From NCBI RefSeq assembly GCF_002008225.1, contig NZ_MRDH01000002.1:186001-250000 (forward strand): a stretch of DNA of 64,000 nucleotides. The letters run 5' to 3'. Source of the stretch: Agrobacterium salinitolerans (GTDB lineage: Bacteria > Pseudomonadota > Alphaproteobacteria > Rhizobiales > Rhizobiaceae). A program made the position numbers and the translations under genes. This document shows positions 15,764-23,449 of this stretch, in pieces. How positions within the stretch are numbered: position 1 is the stretch's first letter; the number at the start of each line of letters is the position of its first letter. The notes under the pieces are model-generated. The model ran no database searches, had not been told where the DNA came from, and saw only the letters and a list, made by a program, of their open reading frames with translations.

Positions 15764-17602
15764 ATGCAAATCAAACGGATGCAAGTCGATGCGGGATTTT
15801 TAGCAGGCTTTGACGTTTCATTCTCGCCCGGATTGAATGTGATTATCGGGGCAAGAGGAACTGGAAAAACGTCGATATTAGAATTAATGCGTTTCGCGTT
15901 CGCATCTCCTAATCACTCTACAGAAGCGTCAAAGCGATCTTACAATCACGCCATCAATGTCCTCCAAGACGGAGAGGTGCATCTGACGGTAGATTTTGAT
16001 ATTCTTGGTGAGACCGAACTTGCTCGGACGGCGACTGAAGATGAACCCCGAGGGGGGCCAATTTTTCAATCTCCTTTGATGTTCTCGCAGACAGAAATTG
16101 AATCGATAGCGCTTAGCTCTCGAGGAAGATTGCAGTTGCTTGATAGATTTGTTGCTGAAAAATTCCGCTTCGATCAAGACGAGGCTGCCGTAGCAAATTC
16201 GGTCAAATCAATTTTCAAATCCATTGAAAATCTGCAAAAAGAAACAGAGAGTTTAACGTCCTCCGTCTCGAGTCTTCCGACGTTGAGAAAGGAGTTAGCG
16301 CTACTCGAACAAGATGAGAAAAAATACTCTGAGCAGTCTTCAATGACGCCCGAGCTACGGGCGAGACTCTCTTCGTTGATGGAGTATAGTGCTTCACTGA
16401 CTGTAACCGATACGATCATTGAAAGGTTCGAGGAAAAGTCAAGGAAGTGGGCAGATGCACTTTCAGCTCTACTGAAGCAAGATTACGGCTTGGAAGACAT
16501 TCAACTTGCAGAAGATAAAGATCCCTTATCTCTGTTCCGAGCCCCGTACCGAGATGCAATAGAGGGCTTGAAGGAGATAGCGGGTACCTTTGTTGAAATG
16601 CAATCCGCGGCGGCACAACTCCGGCCGTCTTATCAGCGCAGACGCATCGATGTAGACAATGAAGCACGTAAACTTAGGACTGAGCTTGAAAACACCTCTG
16701 AGGGTGCAGGGAATGCACTCCGAAAACTGCATGCTGCTCAAACCCAGCTCGCGAAAATTGTCGCTGCTGAAAGCGCTCTAAAAGAGAGAAATCAGCGGTT
16801 AGAAGAATTGCGCATTAAGCGAGACCAGCTTCTAGATCGCCTAGATTATCTCCGTAAAGTTCGGCATGAATTAAGAACGGACGCAGCAGACGCGCTGAAT
16901 GCTGGGCTTAGTCCACAAATAAAGATCGATGTTGAGAGATTAGGTGATTATAGCGAATACTCGCAAGCATTGGTCGAAAGTCTCCGAGGAAGCGGTCTCC
17001 GCTATGGGGAAATTATTTCCAGCATAACGGAGCAAATCACACCTCGAGAACTCGTAAAATTTATTGAAACCGGAGACTATGAGGCTTTCGCGCAAGCTGC
17101 CGACATCGCTCCAGAGCGAGCTTTTAGATTAGCCTCTTATTTGGCCGATAAAAACCTGTCGGAAATTGCCACAGCAAACATAGATGACGAGGTAAATTTT
17201 CTTTTATTAGATGGTATACAATACAAGCCCGTTGAAAGCTTGTCTGCGGGACAGAGGTGTACGGTTGTATTGTCTATTGTTTTACAGCTATCGGACAATT
17301 CCTTGGTGCTAGATCAGCCCGAAGATCATCTAGATAACGCTTTTGTTGCATCGACGATTATTAAAGCACTGAATTTACGGAAGTCTGATACACAAATAAT
17401 TCTGACGACCCACAACGCAAATATCCCTGTTCTAGGGGGTGCGGACCTTGTTATCGAAATGTCGTCAGACGGGAGAAACGGCTTTGTTCAAGTATGTCAG
17501 CCGTTGGAAAACGCAGAGGCTGTAGCATCCATCACGAAGGTAATGGAAGGCGGGCGTGAGGCGTTCGCACGGCGCGCGCGATTTTACACCGAGAACAGCT
17601 AA
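15764..17602 (+). CDS. SMC/RecF-like AAA ATPase, first gene of a signalling operon
   Basis: A 612-residue ABC-type (SMC/Rad50/RecF-like) ATPase. Walker A is G29-A-R-G-T-G-K35-T-S right after a short strand beginning MQIKRMQVDAG. About 350 residues of coiled-coil-rich sequence follow, then the signature LSAGQR (493-498), Walker B VLDQPEDHLD (D517, with Q518 and E520) and the H-loop ILTTHNANIPVLGGADLVIE. The DQPEDxLD form is typical of TrlF-like and related defence-associated ATPases. ATG 15764 has GAGG five bases upstream; 15740 is an alternative. No fused nuclease is seen. The stop overlaps the next start (TAATG), so it is coupled to a histidine kinase. Likely a sensor of abnormal DNA or infection (inference). 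Confidence 0.85.
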   Translation: MQIKRMQVDAGFLAGFDVSFSPGLNVIIGARGTGKTSILELMRFAFASPNHSTEASKRSYNHAINVLQDGEVHLTVDFDILGETELARTATEDEPRGGPIFQSPLMFSQTEIESIALSSRGRLQLLDRFVAEKFRFDQDEAAVANSVKSIFKSIENLQKETESLTSSVSSLPTLRKELALLEQDEKKYSEQSSMTPELRARLSSLMEYSASLTVTDTIIERFEEKSRKWADALSALLKQDYGLEDIQLAEDKDPLSLFRAPYRDAIEGLKEIAGTFVEMQSAAAQLRPSYQRRRIDVDNEARKLRTELENTSEGAGNALRKLHAAQTQLAKIVAAESALKERNQRLEELRIKRDQLLDRLDYLRKVRHELRTDAADALNAGLSPQIKIDVERLGDYSEYSQALVESLRGSGLRYGEIISSITEQITPRELVKFIETGDYEAFAQAADIAPERAFRLASYLADKNLSEIATANIDDEVNFLLLDGIQYKPVESLSAGQRCTVVLSIVLQLSDNSLVLDQPEDHLDNAFVASTIIKALNLRKSDTQIILTTHNANIPVLGGADLVIEMSSDGRNGFVQVCQPLENAEAVASITKVMEGGREAFARRARFYTENS

Positions 17603-18507
17603 TGGATAAAGCTGAGGCCATTAGAGCACTCGAGAGCAACGTCGTAGAGGCGAGATTGGTTGGTGCCCGCTATTTTGGCACGCGGAGCACGGCGGAAGAT
17701 TTAGTTCTCCTCCAACGGTTTTATGCTGTCGAAAAAGTACGCTGGGTAAAAAGTGCTCTTGCCCGGGGCATAGCTCATGCGAAGAACGGTATCGCGCCTC
17801 AACCCGAGTTCAATGCGCCGAAAGAGAACGCTGACGCTGCCGGAATTCGGGCTAAAGCAGTGGAAGAGGTGTCAAAGACGATCCTCCACGAATTCACACC
17901 TATTCTAGGTGGACTTCGGATTCACGCGAAACGAGAGCTCGGCGGCCTCTTTGAAGGTTCTGCGACGAAGAAATCGCTTGAGCTGCTTACAGCTCTGGTC
18001 CAAAGCGTTCGAGATCTAAAATCTGCTGCCACAACTCCCATGTATGAGGAAGTTGACCTGCATGATATCGTTGAAAAAGCTATTCTTTCACTCGGAGAAG
18101 ATAACCGAAAGTATGTTTCCCTAGCTAACCCGGTACCTTTCGTGGTGATTTCGGACCCAAACCATTTGCAACTTGTAATTCTAAATGGCCTTAGAAACGC
18201 AATTGAAGCGGTTTTAGAGTTGGAGGGAGACACCTCCCCTAGCGTAATCATTAATTGGGGCACAACTGGACCTGAACATTGGTTGGTCATCATCGATAAT
18301 GGCCCGGGCTTTGCCGATAATCCATCTTCTTTGATCAATTTAGGTTCGTCCACAAAAAAAGATGAAGGTCATTTTGGATTTGGCCTAGCTGTAGTCGCTC
18401 AAGCTATGCAAGTTATTGAAGGTGAGTTGAATTTAACCAATAACACATCTAGTGCTGGTGCTAGGTTCGAAATTCGTTGGTTGCGACATGAAAATTTTAT
18501 TCGTTGA
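17602..18507 (+). CDS. Soluble histidine kinase (HEAT-like N-terminus, HATPase_c)
   Basis: A 301-residue cytosolic histidine kinase without membrane segments or PAS/HAMP domains. Residues 1-75 form helical repeats resembling a HEAT/armadillo unit (VEARLVGARYFGTRS, then RFYAVEKVRWVKSALARGI). A phospho-acceptor-like box follows: H96-E-F-T-P100 in TILHEFTPILGGL. The ATP-binding domain has an N-box (N195 and N199 in LNGLRNAIEAV), a G1 box IIDNGPGFAD (D232-G236) and a G2-like stretch GHFGFGLAVVAQAM. It overlaps the ATPase gene by one base and the receiver gene by 20 bases, so the three products are coupled. The absence of any standard sensor domain suggests that the ATPase supplies the input (inference). 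Confidence 0.88.
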   Translation: MDKAEAIRALESNVVEARLVGARYFGTRSTAEDLVLLQRFYAVEKVRWVKSALARGIAHAKNGIAPQPEFNAPKENADAAGIRAKAVEEVSKTILHEFTPILGGLRIHAKRELGGLFEGSATKKSLELLTALVQSVRDLKSAATTPMYEEVDLHDIVEKAILSLGEDNRKYVSLANPVPFVVISDPNHLQLVILNGLRNAIEAVLELEGDTSPSVIINWGTTGPEHWLVIIDNGPGFADNPSSLINLGSSTKKDEGHFGFGLAVVAQAMQVIEGELNLTNNTSSAGARFEIRWLRHENFIR

Positions 18508-19915
18508 AGACAATAATACTTTTGCAAATGATCTCCAGCCCTCTCTCGCAGATCTAGATAATGTGTCTTTAATTGACAGATTCATCTATGCGACTGATGC
18601 AATAGATGCCGCAAAAAAGAATCTCTACGACATAGTTATACTGGATCTGGCTATACCTTACACAAAAGGTGATGAAAAGGAAGAGAAGGAGCATGGGCAA
18701 GCCGTTTTCCATGAAATTCAAACAAATCTTCCGCATACGCCAATTCTTATTCTTACCGCATCCGACCCAGATCAATTCACGACAAAACTTGTCAGATATG
18801 GGCATAAGATACCGATATGGGGATCCCGAGAAGAGGTAAATACTGTAGATTACTTTAAGAAGGAGGAAACTCTAGAGCTTATAGAGCGCGTCCGTTATCT
18901 TGCGGGCATACTTGCCGAAACCAATGCTGTCTCTCTCGACACTCGCGGCAAGGATTTGAGCCTTTCGTTACAACAAACCCGAGCTATTAAGGCATTTACT
19001 AGGTCAGCCGGTGGAGTCTCGTGTGGCGTCTCCGATCTCAGTGGTGGTTTATCGAGTACGAGAGTCTTGAGGACTATCGCGAGGGACGAGCAAGGAAAAG
19101 CATTAGCCGTTTGCGCTGGGAAACTTGGTCGCATTGATGACGTGAGGAAAGAGATTGACGCTTATGAGCGTCATGTGAAACGCCTTGGTATAGGCGCATT
19201 CTCTCCGGCATTTTGCGTACTGAATCAGGGGCTCGGTCAATCTGCGGGAATCTTCTACACCCTCGCTGAGGGCGATATTTCGCTCTTCAGCAGTATTAAG
19301 TCGGATCTGGATACCAGCCTTAAGGCTATTGACGGTGTTATGCACGCGTTGGATCGCTGGACGCAAGCCGCTGTAAATCAGTCTATCAAGATTCAAGAGC
19401 TCAGGCGCCGTTCACTTTCCGATGAAGCATTAGATCGGTTGCGCGAAGAGTTTGATCTGTCATTTATTGACAAAGTGGAAGAGCGGACCGTCCGTACAGC
19501 AGTTTCGTGCGTACATGGTGATCTGCATGGTGGCAATGTCCTCGTAGGAAAAGAAGGTAATCCTGTTATTATCGACTTTGGCGATGTTGGTGAGGGTTAC
19601 GCCGCCCTTGACCCTGTCACGCTAGAACTAAGCCTGATTTTTCATCCAGAAGCTCAACGCCTTGAACTAAATCAATGCCTCGTCGACCTCATTGAAAAAT
19701 GGCCTGCCGTTGACGATTATGTTCAGAATAATCCGTATGAGAAATTTATAAATAAATGCCGCGAATGGGCCCACGATGTTGCCGCAGGCGACCTCGACGT
19801 TCTAGCTTGTGCGTACGCATTCGTCCTACGACAACTCAAATACAAGACCGTAGATAGCGCAACCACGTTGAAATTGCTTCATTCAATTTGTCAGAAGATA
19901 AGTAGACTTTATTGA
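18488..19915 (+). CDS. Response-regulator receiver fused to an APH/protein-kinase-like domain
   Basis: A 475-residue protein. Residues 1-130 are a receiver: MKILFVEDNN with acidic pair E7-D8, phospho-acceptor D53 in DIVILDLAIP, and ILILTASD. After a linker, residues about 190-475 form an aminoglycoside-phosphotransferase/kinase-like domain. A possible ATP lysine and glutamate lie in AVCAGKLGRIDDVRKEIDAY. The catalytic loop is VHGDLHGGN (H343, D345, N350), and the Mg-binding segment VIIDFGDVGEG has D363. The output is therefore phosphorylation of a small molecule or protein rather than DNA binding. ATG 18488 lies inside the kinase gene; the longer frame from 18452 is unlikely. This architecture is unusual for a response regulator. 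Confidence 0.88.
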   Translation: MKILFVEDNNTFANDLQPSLADLDNVSLIDRFIYATDAIDAAKKNLYDIVILDLAIPYTKGDEKEEKEHGQAVFHEIQTNLPHTPILILTASDPDQFTTKLVRYGHKIPIWGSREEVNTVDYFKKEETLELIERVRYLAGILAETNAVSLDTRGKDLSLSLQQTRAIKAFTRSAGGVSCGVSDLSGGLSSTRVLRTIARDEQGKALAVCAGKLGRIDDVRKEIDAYERHVKRLGIGAFSPAFCVLNQGLGQSAGIFYTLAEGDISLFSSIKSDLDTSLKAIDGVMHALDRWTQAAVNQSIKIQELRRRSLSDEALDRLREEFDLSFIDKVEERTVRTAVSCVHGDLHGGNVLVGKEGNPVIIDFGDVGEGYAALDPVTLELSLIFHPEAQRLELNQCLVDLIEKWPAVDDYVQNNPYEKFINKCREWAHDVAAGDLDVLACAYAFVLRQLKYKTVDSATTLKLLHSICQKISRLY

Positions 19916-20023
19916 CGAGCTCACTTCTACCAACGCTCTGTTACGTTTGGGCTCACTTCAATTGCCCGTGACGTGCAAGATCCGAAATTCAACTCAGACT
20001 CGAGATTTTTCGGGTATACCTCA

Positions 20024-20113
20024 ATCGAACCGTCCGCTTTCTGGTTCGATAATTCACTTATTGCAACTTAAATCGAACTGAGTATTATAGAACCACATTA
20101 AACGAACTGTGGT
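20024..20113 (+). promoter_or_regulatory. Promoter and repeated operator-like sites upstream of the serine recombinase
   Basis: ATCGAACC (20024-20031) and GGTTCGAT (20043-20050) form an 8-bp inverted repeat. AATCGAAC recurs at 20071-20078. TTGCAA (20061-20066) and TATTAT (20083-20088) make a promoter with a 16-base spacer. At 20092-20113 a 22-bp element has ACCAC and GTGGT ends, like the operator at 13832-13853, and lies just before the start codon. Tight repression of the recombinase is inferred. Confidence 0.55.
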
Positions 20114-20120
20114 GTTATAA

Positions 20121-20732
20121 ATGTTTGTGCGAGCTTACCTCAGAGCCTCAACGAAAGAACAGGATGCGAACCGCGCAAAAGCGGATTTGCTTTCTTTCGC
20201 GAAAGAGCGAGGTCTGAAGATTGCGGCCTCATACGTTGAGAACGAGAGTGGAGCATCTTTGCAGAGGCCCGAGCTTTTCAGGCTGCTAGCGGATTCCCAG
20301 CCGGGAGACATTTTGCTCATTGAACAGGTAGACCGCTTAAGCCGCCTCAATGCTGAGGATTGGGAAAAGCTAAAGAATGAAATCAAAAGCCGGCAGGTGA
20401 GAGTTGTAGCTCTGGACCTGCCGACTTCATGGTCGTTGATGTCATCGAACGCTGACGAGTTCACCATGCGGACGAGTGAAGCCATCAACAGCATGATGCT
20501 GGATATGATCGCTGCTATTGCTCGTAAGGATTATGAGGACCGCAGACGTCGTCAAATGCAAGGGATCGCAAAAGCGAAGGATGCAGGTCTCTACAAGGGC
20601 CGTCCTGCGAACGATGCAAGGAACGCTGCCATCCTAAAAATGCTTGCTAGCGGTCAGAGCTGGAATAGCATTGTTGCTGCTACCGGCTGCTCTCGATCAA
20701 CTATATCCCGCATAAAATCAATGGCTTCGTAG
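20121..20732 (+). CDS. Serine recombinase (resolvase/invertase family)
   Basis: A 203-residue small serine recombinase. The N-terminal catalytic domain starts FVRAYLRASTKEQD, with nucleophile S10 after the conserved RAYLR arginine. GDILLIEQVDRLSRL (about residues 62-76) holds the other active-site arginines. The C-terminal end (WNSIVAATGCSRSTISRI) is a helix-turn-helix that reads the site. It could resolve, invert or excise part of the island. The gene overlaps the convergent HUH-type gene by 15 bases. Its promoter carries several palindromic sites, suggesting strong control. Confidence 0.9.
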   Translation: MFVRAYLRASTKEQDANRAKADLLSFAKERGLKIAASYVENESGASLQRPELFRLLADSQPGDILLIEQVDRLSRLNAEDWEKLKNEIKSRQVRVVALDLPTSWSLMSSNADEFTMRTSEAINSMMLDMIAAIARKDYEDRRRRQMQGIAKAKDAGLYKGRPANDARNAAILKMLASGQSWNSIVAATGCSRSTISRIKSMAS

Positions 20733-21569
20733 CTTTAGGCTAGCGGAGGCAGAAGTACTTCTCCTTTTCCTGTAGTGGCGCTGCCCGGTAGGCTTCACTT
20801 TTAGACCGGACTCAAGGAGCTTTTCATTTTCCTCGCCGAAATTATCGAACATGTCCTCGATCCCTCTGACAATCGCCGCGTTCGGTATCACTTTACTTTT
20901 ATCCCAAAGCGCCAAGCACATACCTGCTACGAGGTGTGGATGCAGTGAAATCCACAAATGTCTATGTATGGGCGCGTGGAAATCCGCTCTTCTACGTGCG
21001 GTCCTACTCAACTTCATGCAACTTCGTGCTCGTTGACCAAATATCCGCCCCTGATACCCGCAAGCAACGTGAAGCATTTTTGCAGTATCAGGATGAACGC
21101 CCTTTATCATGTAATTCGCGAATATTTTATCTGTAAGTATGTTTATGTCTTTAAATAATATCTGATTTTTTTCTGTCTTTATGGATATTATTCCAACGAG
21201 CTCTTTAATTTTACACTCAAACTCCTTGCGGAGTTCGTCTTCGACGTAACAGACAAAATGGACATGGGCATTTTGGTGAGGATGTTCTATACTGAAAGCC
21301 CAAAATTGATCTTCGGGATAACCTAGTATTTTCCTTTTGGCTTTCATCCACCGAAAAAGTTTACGTCTAATATTTTTGAATTTTTCAGGGGTTTTATAGT
21401 CATTATAGAAGTTTATAGTCACTGCTACGTTTAAAGGACGACCGCAAAATTTTGCGTAATCGAAAGCATGAAGTATGTTTATAGCGGTGTTGTAACTTAT
21501 ATAATCACTATATCTAACTTTATTTTCATTTATATCGTAAAACTCATCGTGGTAATCTTCGTATGTCAT
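20718..21569 (-). CDS. Putative HUH endonuclease / replication-initiator-like protein
   Basis: A 283-residue protein, clearly AT-rich. H102-V-H104 in EHPHQNAHVHFVCYVED gives the metal-binding HUH motif, preceded by strand VAVTINFYN. Y153 and K156 in IFANYMIKGV fit the Tyr/Lys catalytic motif III of rolling-circle initiators and relaxases. The C-terminal third is basic and ends KKRRSTSA-like (RHYRKRRSTSASASLKLRS). It could nick an origin so that the excised island replicates. The match is by motif only. The ATG has no obvious ribosome-binding site. Confidence 0.55.
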   Translation of the reverse strand: MTYEDYHDEFYDINENKVRYSDYISYNTAINILHAFDYAKFCGRPLNVAVTINFYNDYKTPEKFKNIRRKLFRWMKAKRKILGYPEDQFWAFSIEHPHQNAHVHFVCYVEDELRKEFECKIKELVGIISIKTEKNQILFKDINILTDKIFANYMIKGVHPDTAKMLHVACGYQGRIFGQRARSCMKLSRTARRRADFHAPIHRHLWISLHPHLVAGMCLALWDKSKVIPNAAIVRGIEDMFDNFGEENEKLLESGLKVKPTGQRHYRKRRSTSASASLKLRSH

Positions 21570-21644
21570 TATTAAAAATTATTCTATATTTTCTATACTA
21601 ATATATTTTGCAATGTCACTATCTCTAACCATATAACTAGATTT

Positions 21645-21809
21645 TTAATGTAAGGTCTTCCACGCTGGTTCTTCCATCTCGATTTCATCGAGCAGCTCTT
21701 TGTACGCACGGTTTATCGCTGTAAATTCCTTTTTTAAGCCGTGCCTGTAAGCAAAATCTCCGGCCCTTCTTAGAGCTTCCATGTAAATCTCTGTGTCGTA
21801 ATCAGTCAT
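21645..21809 (-). CDS. Small hypothetical protein (54 aa) upstream of the HUH gene
   Basis: A short frame beginning MTDYDTEIYMEALRRAGDF and continuing through AYRHGLKKEFTAINRAYKEL to an acidic end. It is helical and charged, with coding-like composition, and has an AGAGG sequence about 13 bases before the ATG. It lies between the integrase and the HUH gene on the same strand. No family is recognised; it may be a small accessory or excision protein, which is only a guess. Confidence 0.5.
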   Translation of the reverse strand: MTDYDTEIYMEALRRAGDFAYRHGLKKEFTAINRAYKELLDEIEMEEPAWKTLH

Positions 21810-21875
21810 TTTTGAAAATATCCTCTTCGTAAAATTATTCGGTTGTAATGTTCTTCACAAAAAAATTGCGCAGTA

Positions 21876-21905
21876 AAAAAGCCCCAGAAGCGGCGCTTCC
21901 CGAGC
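21876..21905 (-). terminator. Rho-independent terminator downstream of the integrase
   Basis: On the minus strand a stem with an outer GCTC/GGGC pairing and an inner GAAGC-GCC-GCTTC hairpin is followed by six T residues. It lies about 57 bases after the integrase stop and would end that transcript. Confidence 0.65.
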
Positions 21906-21962
21906 TCAAAAATACGATATATTTTTGGAATGAATTTTATCTACTGTTCAATTGGAAAAATG

Positions 21963-23318
21963 TCAATAGCGGTCGAAGTCACTTTCGAGTTGCTTCATAG
22001 CAGATGCTACGTCTTTGAGGCGATAACCTTTGCCATAATTCGCGCCACTACCCGGGGTGTCATGGCCCATGATGTGATCTTGCATATCAATCGGAATGCC
22101 ATGCTCTCTCATCCGGTCCTTGAAAAGATGACGCAGACTGTAGGTCGTACATACATCGTTTTCGGAAAGGCCGTTCTTTTTTAAAAATTTATTGATGAGC
22201 TGAGATGCAGATGTATGGCCATTTTCCCCCGAGTACCTCGTAAAGCCTTTTGGGCAGGCCTTAAATGCCTCAAGGGCGTATCCCATCAAAGGGATTTTTC
22301 TTTCCCGGTACTCGGTCTTTATTACCCGCTTTGAGTTAGCCCTAATAAAAATGTGCGGGATATCGGCATCTAAGAATATGTCCTTATCGGGATCAAGGCC
22401 GCAAAGTTCTTTTAAGTGGCACCCTGTATCGAGCATCGCAAATGTCATGTTTCGGGCGTAAAAATTCAATTCTGCGAAGGGATCTCCCTTTAGCCATTTA
22501 TCCCTGATGAACTCGCGTGAGAAAGCTTCTCGTTTATTGAGCTTCTCCTCGAATTTTAGCTTGTCAAATGGTGTGGAAACTTCATCCGCAGCGACGTCCT
22601 TTGAGACGTAAAATGTCCTGATCAAGGTGCGCATGGCAATCAGCCGCTTGTTGGCGGCATTTTCGGCGATCTCTCCCCTCTGTATACGCAAATCGAGTTC
22701 ATTTTTATAAGAGAGGGCGGACTCTCTATCCAAGCTGGACAAACCCTTGTCGCCTCCGACGTGGTCGATAAATTCTTGGCAAGCCAACTTAAGTGGCGCT
22801 AGTTTTCTCTTGAATTCGGTTTTGTTCAGAAACCTATGCGCAGTAGCGTTCTGCTTCTCGTAACAGCTTACAAGGCCCGACAGCATGATGTCGTTACCGC
22901 CAGCATTGAAGAGTGAGGAGAAAGTTCGTGGGTTTTTGTTAGGGACGGCATCCCATTTTCCGACGGTTTCAATAAACGCTGGCGGATGTTTCAGGAGAGT
23001 GGCTAGATCAACCAGTTCTCGTCCCTGAGAATTCGCTAGATTGGATGCGTCATCAAAACTCAGTGCTTTTTCTGACGCGATCCCTTGTTTGAGCCTTGCC
23101 AGTTCAACGTCTGCGGCCTTCTTCGCGGCCTCATACCTACTAACCGCAGCGGTAAGGTCTGTGGTGCGAAGAGAGATCTTAAATTCACGCTTCCCCGCGA
23201 GCTTACGATATTTTTCGGGGATGGCCTTTCGGAATACGTAAGCTCCTTTGTTATTGCGGTAGAGGTTTGCGAGCTCCTTCGAAATTTTCTTCAATTTGTA
23301 CTTTCCTTTGTACTGCAT
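21963..23318 (-). CDS. Tyrosine recombinase / integrase of the island
   Basis: A 451-residue phage-type integrase with a DUF6538-like N-terminal arm (GAYVFRKAIPEKYRKL and REFKISLRTTDLTAAV). The catalytic domain shows the box II pair SLRHLFKDRM (H-x-x-R equivalent region) and the C-terminal HIMGHDTPGSGANYGKGY with the nucleophilic tyrosine. The position of the first catalytic arginine reads DTGCHLKELCGL, with histidine (CAC) where arginine is expected, one transition from CGC. The gene sits 54 bases from attR and reads away from the tRNA, the usual arrangement. The His substitution may inactivate it. Confidence 0.92.
   Translation of the reverse strand: MQYKGKYKLKKISKELANLYRNNKGAYVFRKAIPEKYRKLAGKREFKISLRTTDLTAAVSRYEAAKKAADVELARLKQGIASEKALSFDDASNLANSQGRELVDLATLLKHPPAFIETVGKWDAVPNKNPRTFSSLFNAGGNDIMLSGLVSCYEKQNATAHRFLNKTEFKRKLAPLKLACQEFIDHVGGDKGLSSLDRESALSYKNELDLRIQRGEIAENAANKRLIAMRTLIRTFYVSKDVAADEVSTPFDKLKFEEKLNKREAFSREFIRDKWLKGDPFAELNFYARNMTFAMLDTGCHLKELCGLDPDKDIFLDADIPHIFIRANSKRVIKTEYRERKIPLMGYALEAFKACPKGFTRYSGENGHTSASQLINKFLKKNGLSENDVCTTYSLRHLFKDRMREHGIPIDMQDHIMGHDTPGSGANYGKGYRLKDVASAMKQLESDFDRY
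23295..23313 (+). repeat. Paired TTTGTAC repeats, right end
   Basis: TTTGTAC at 23295-23301 and 23307-23313 have the same 12-base period as the pair near attL. They lie in the first codons of the integrase gene (QYKGKYK), so coding constraint could partly explain them. Confidence 0.4.
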
Positions 23319-23370
23319 AGGTCATGAAATCACCTGATGTGCCAATAAAAACAATAAGTTAGTTGAGTAA

Positions 23371-23386
23371 AATGGCGCACCCGACA
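23371..23386 (+). repeat. attR core: 16-bp direct repeat at the tRNA-Arg 3' end
   Basis: AATGGCGCACCCGACA is identical to attL at 8927-8942 and overlaps the acceptor end and CCA of the tRNA gene. Its position at the gene's 3' end on the island side is what integration by a tyrosine integrase produces, leaving the tRNA intact. Confidence 0.88.
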
Positions 23387-23449
23387 GGATTCGAACCTGT
23401 GACCTTTGGAATCGGAATCCAACACTCTATCCAGCTGAGCTACGGGTGC
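23373..23449 (-). tRNA. tRNA-Arg (anticodon CCG)
   Basis: A 77-base cloverleaf on the minus strand. Acceptor arms are GCACCCG and CGGGTGC with discriminator G and encoded CCA. The D stem GCTC/GAGT, the anticodon stem TTGGA/TCCAA around loop TTCCGAT, and the T arm ACAGG-TTCGAAT-CCTGT are complete. The loop gives anticodon CCG, which reads CGG (arginine). It is the island's integration target. Confidence 0.96.

Larger units (their letters stand above)
8927..23386. mobile_element. Genomic island integrated in tRNA-Arg(CCG)
   Basis: A 14.5-kb segment lies between two exact copies of a 16-bp sequence. The right copy is the 3' end of the tRNA-Arg gene, CCA included; the left copy is the displaced end of the target. 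A tyrosine integrase gene points away from the tRNA just inside the right end. The content is visibly AT-richer than both flanks. It carries a second recombinase, a HUH-type protein, an XRE regulator, an IrrE-like peptidase fusion, exported proteins and a three-gene signalling ATPase operon. No conjugation genes are visible, so it looks like an integrative element that is not self-transmissible. Confidence 0.88.

Noticed and set aside
19862..19869. ACCACGTT inside the receiver-kinase gene as another operator
   Set aside because: It is in coding sequence with no matching GTGGT arm at the right distance.
20851..21158. Plus-strand short frames over the HUH gene
   Set aside because: They overlap the longer minus-strand gene, have no ribosome-binding sites and are low in protein-like character.
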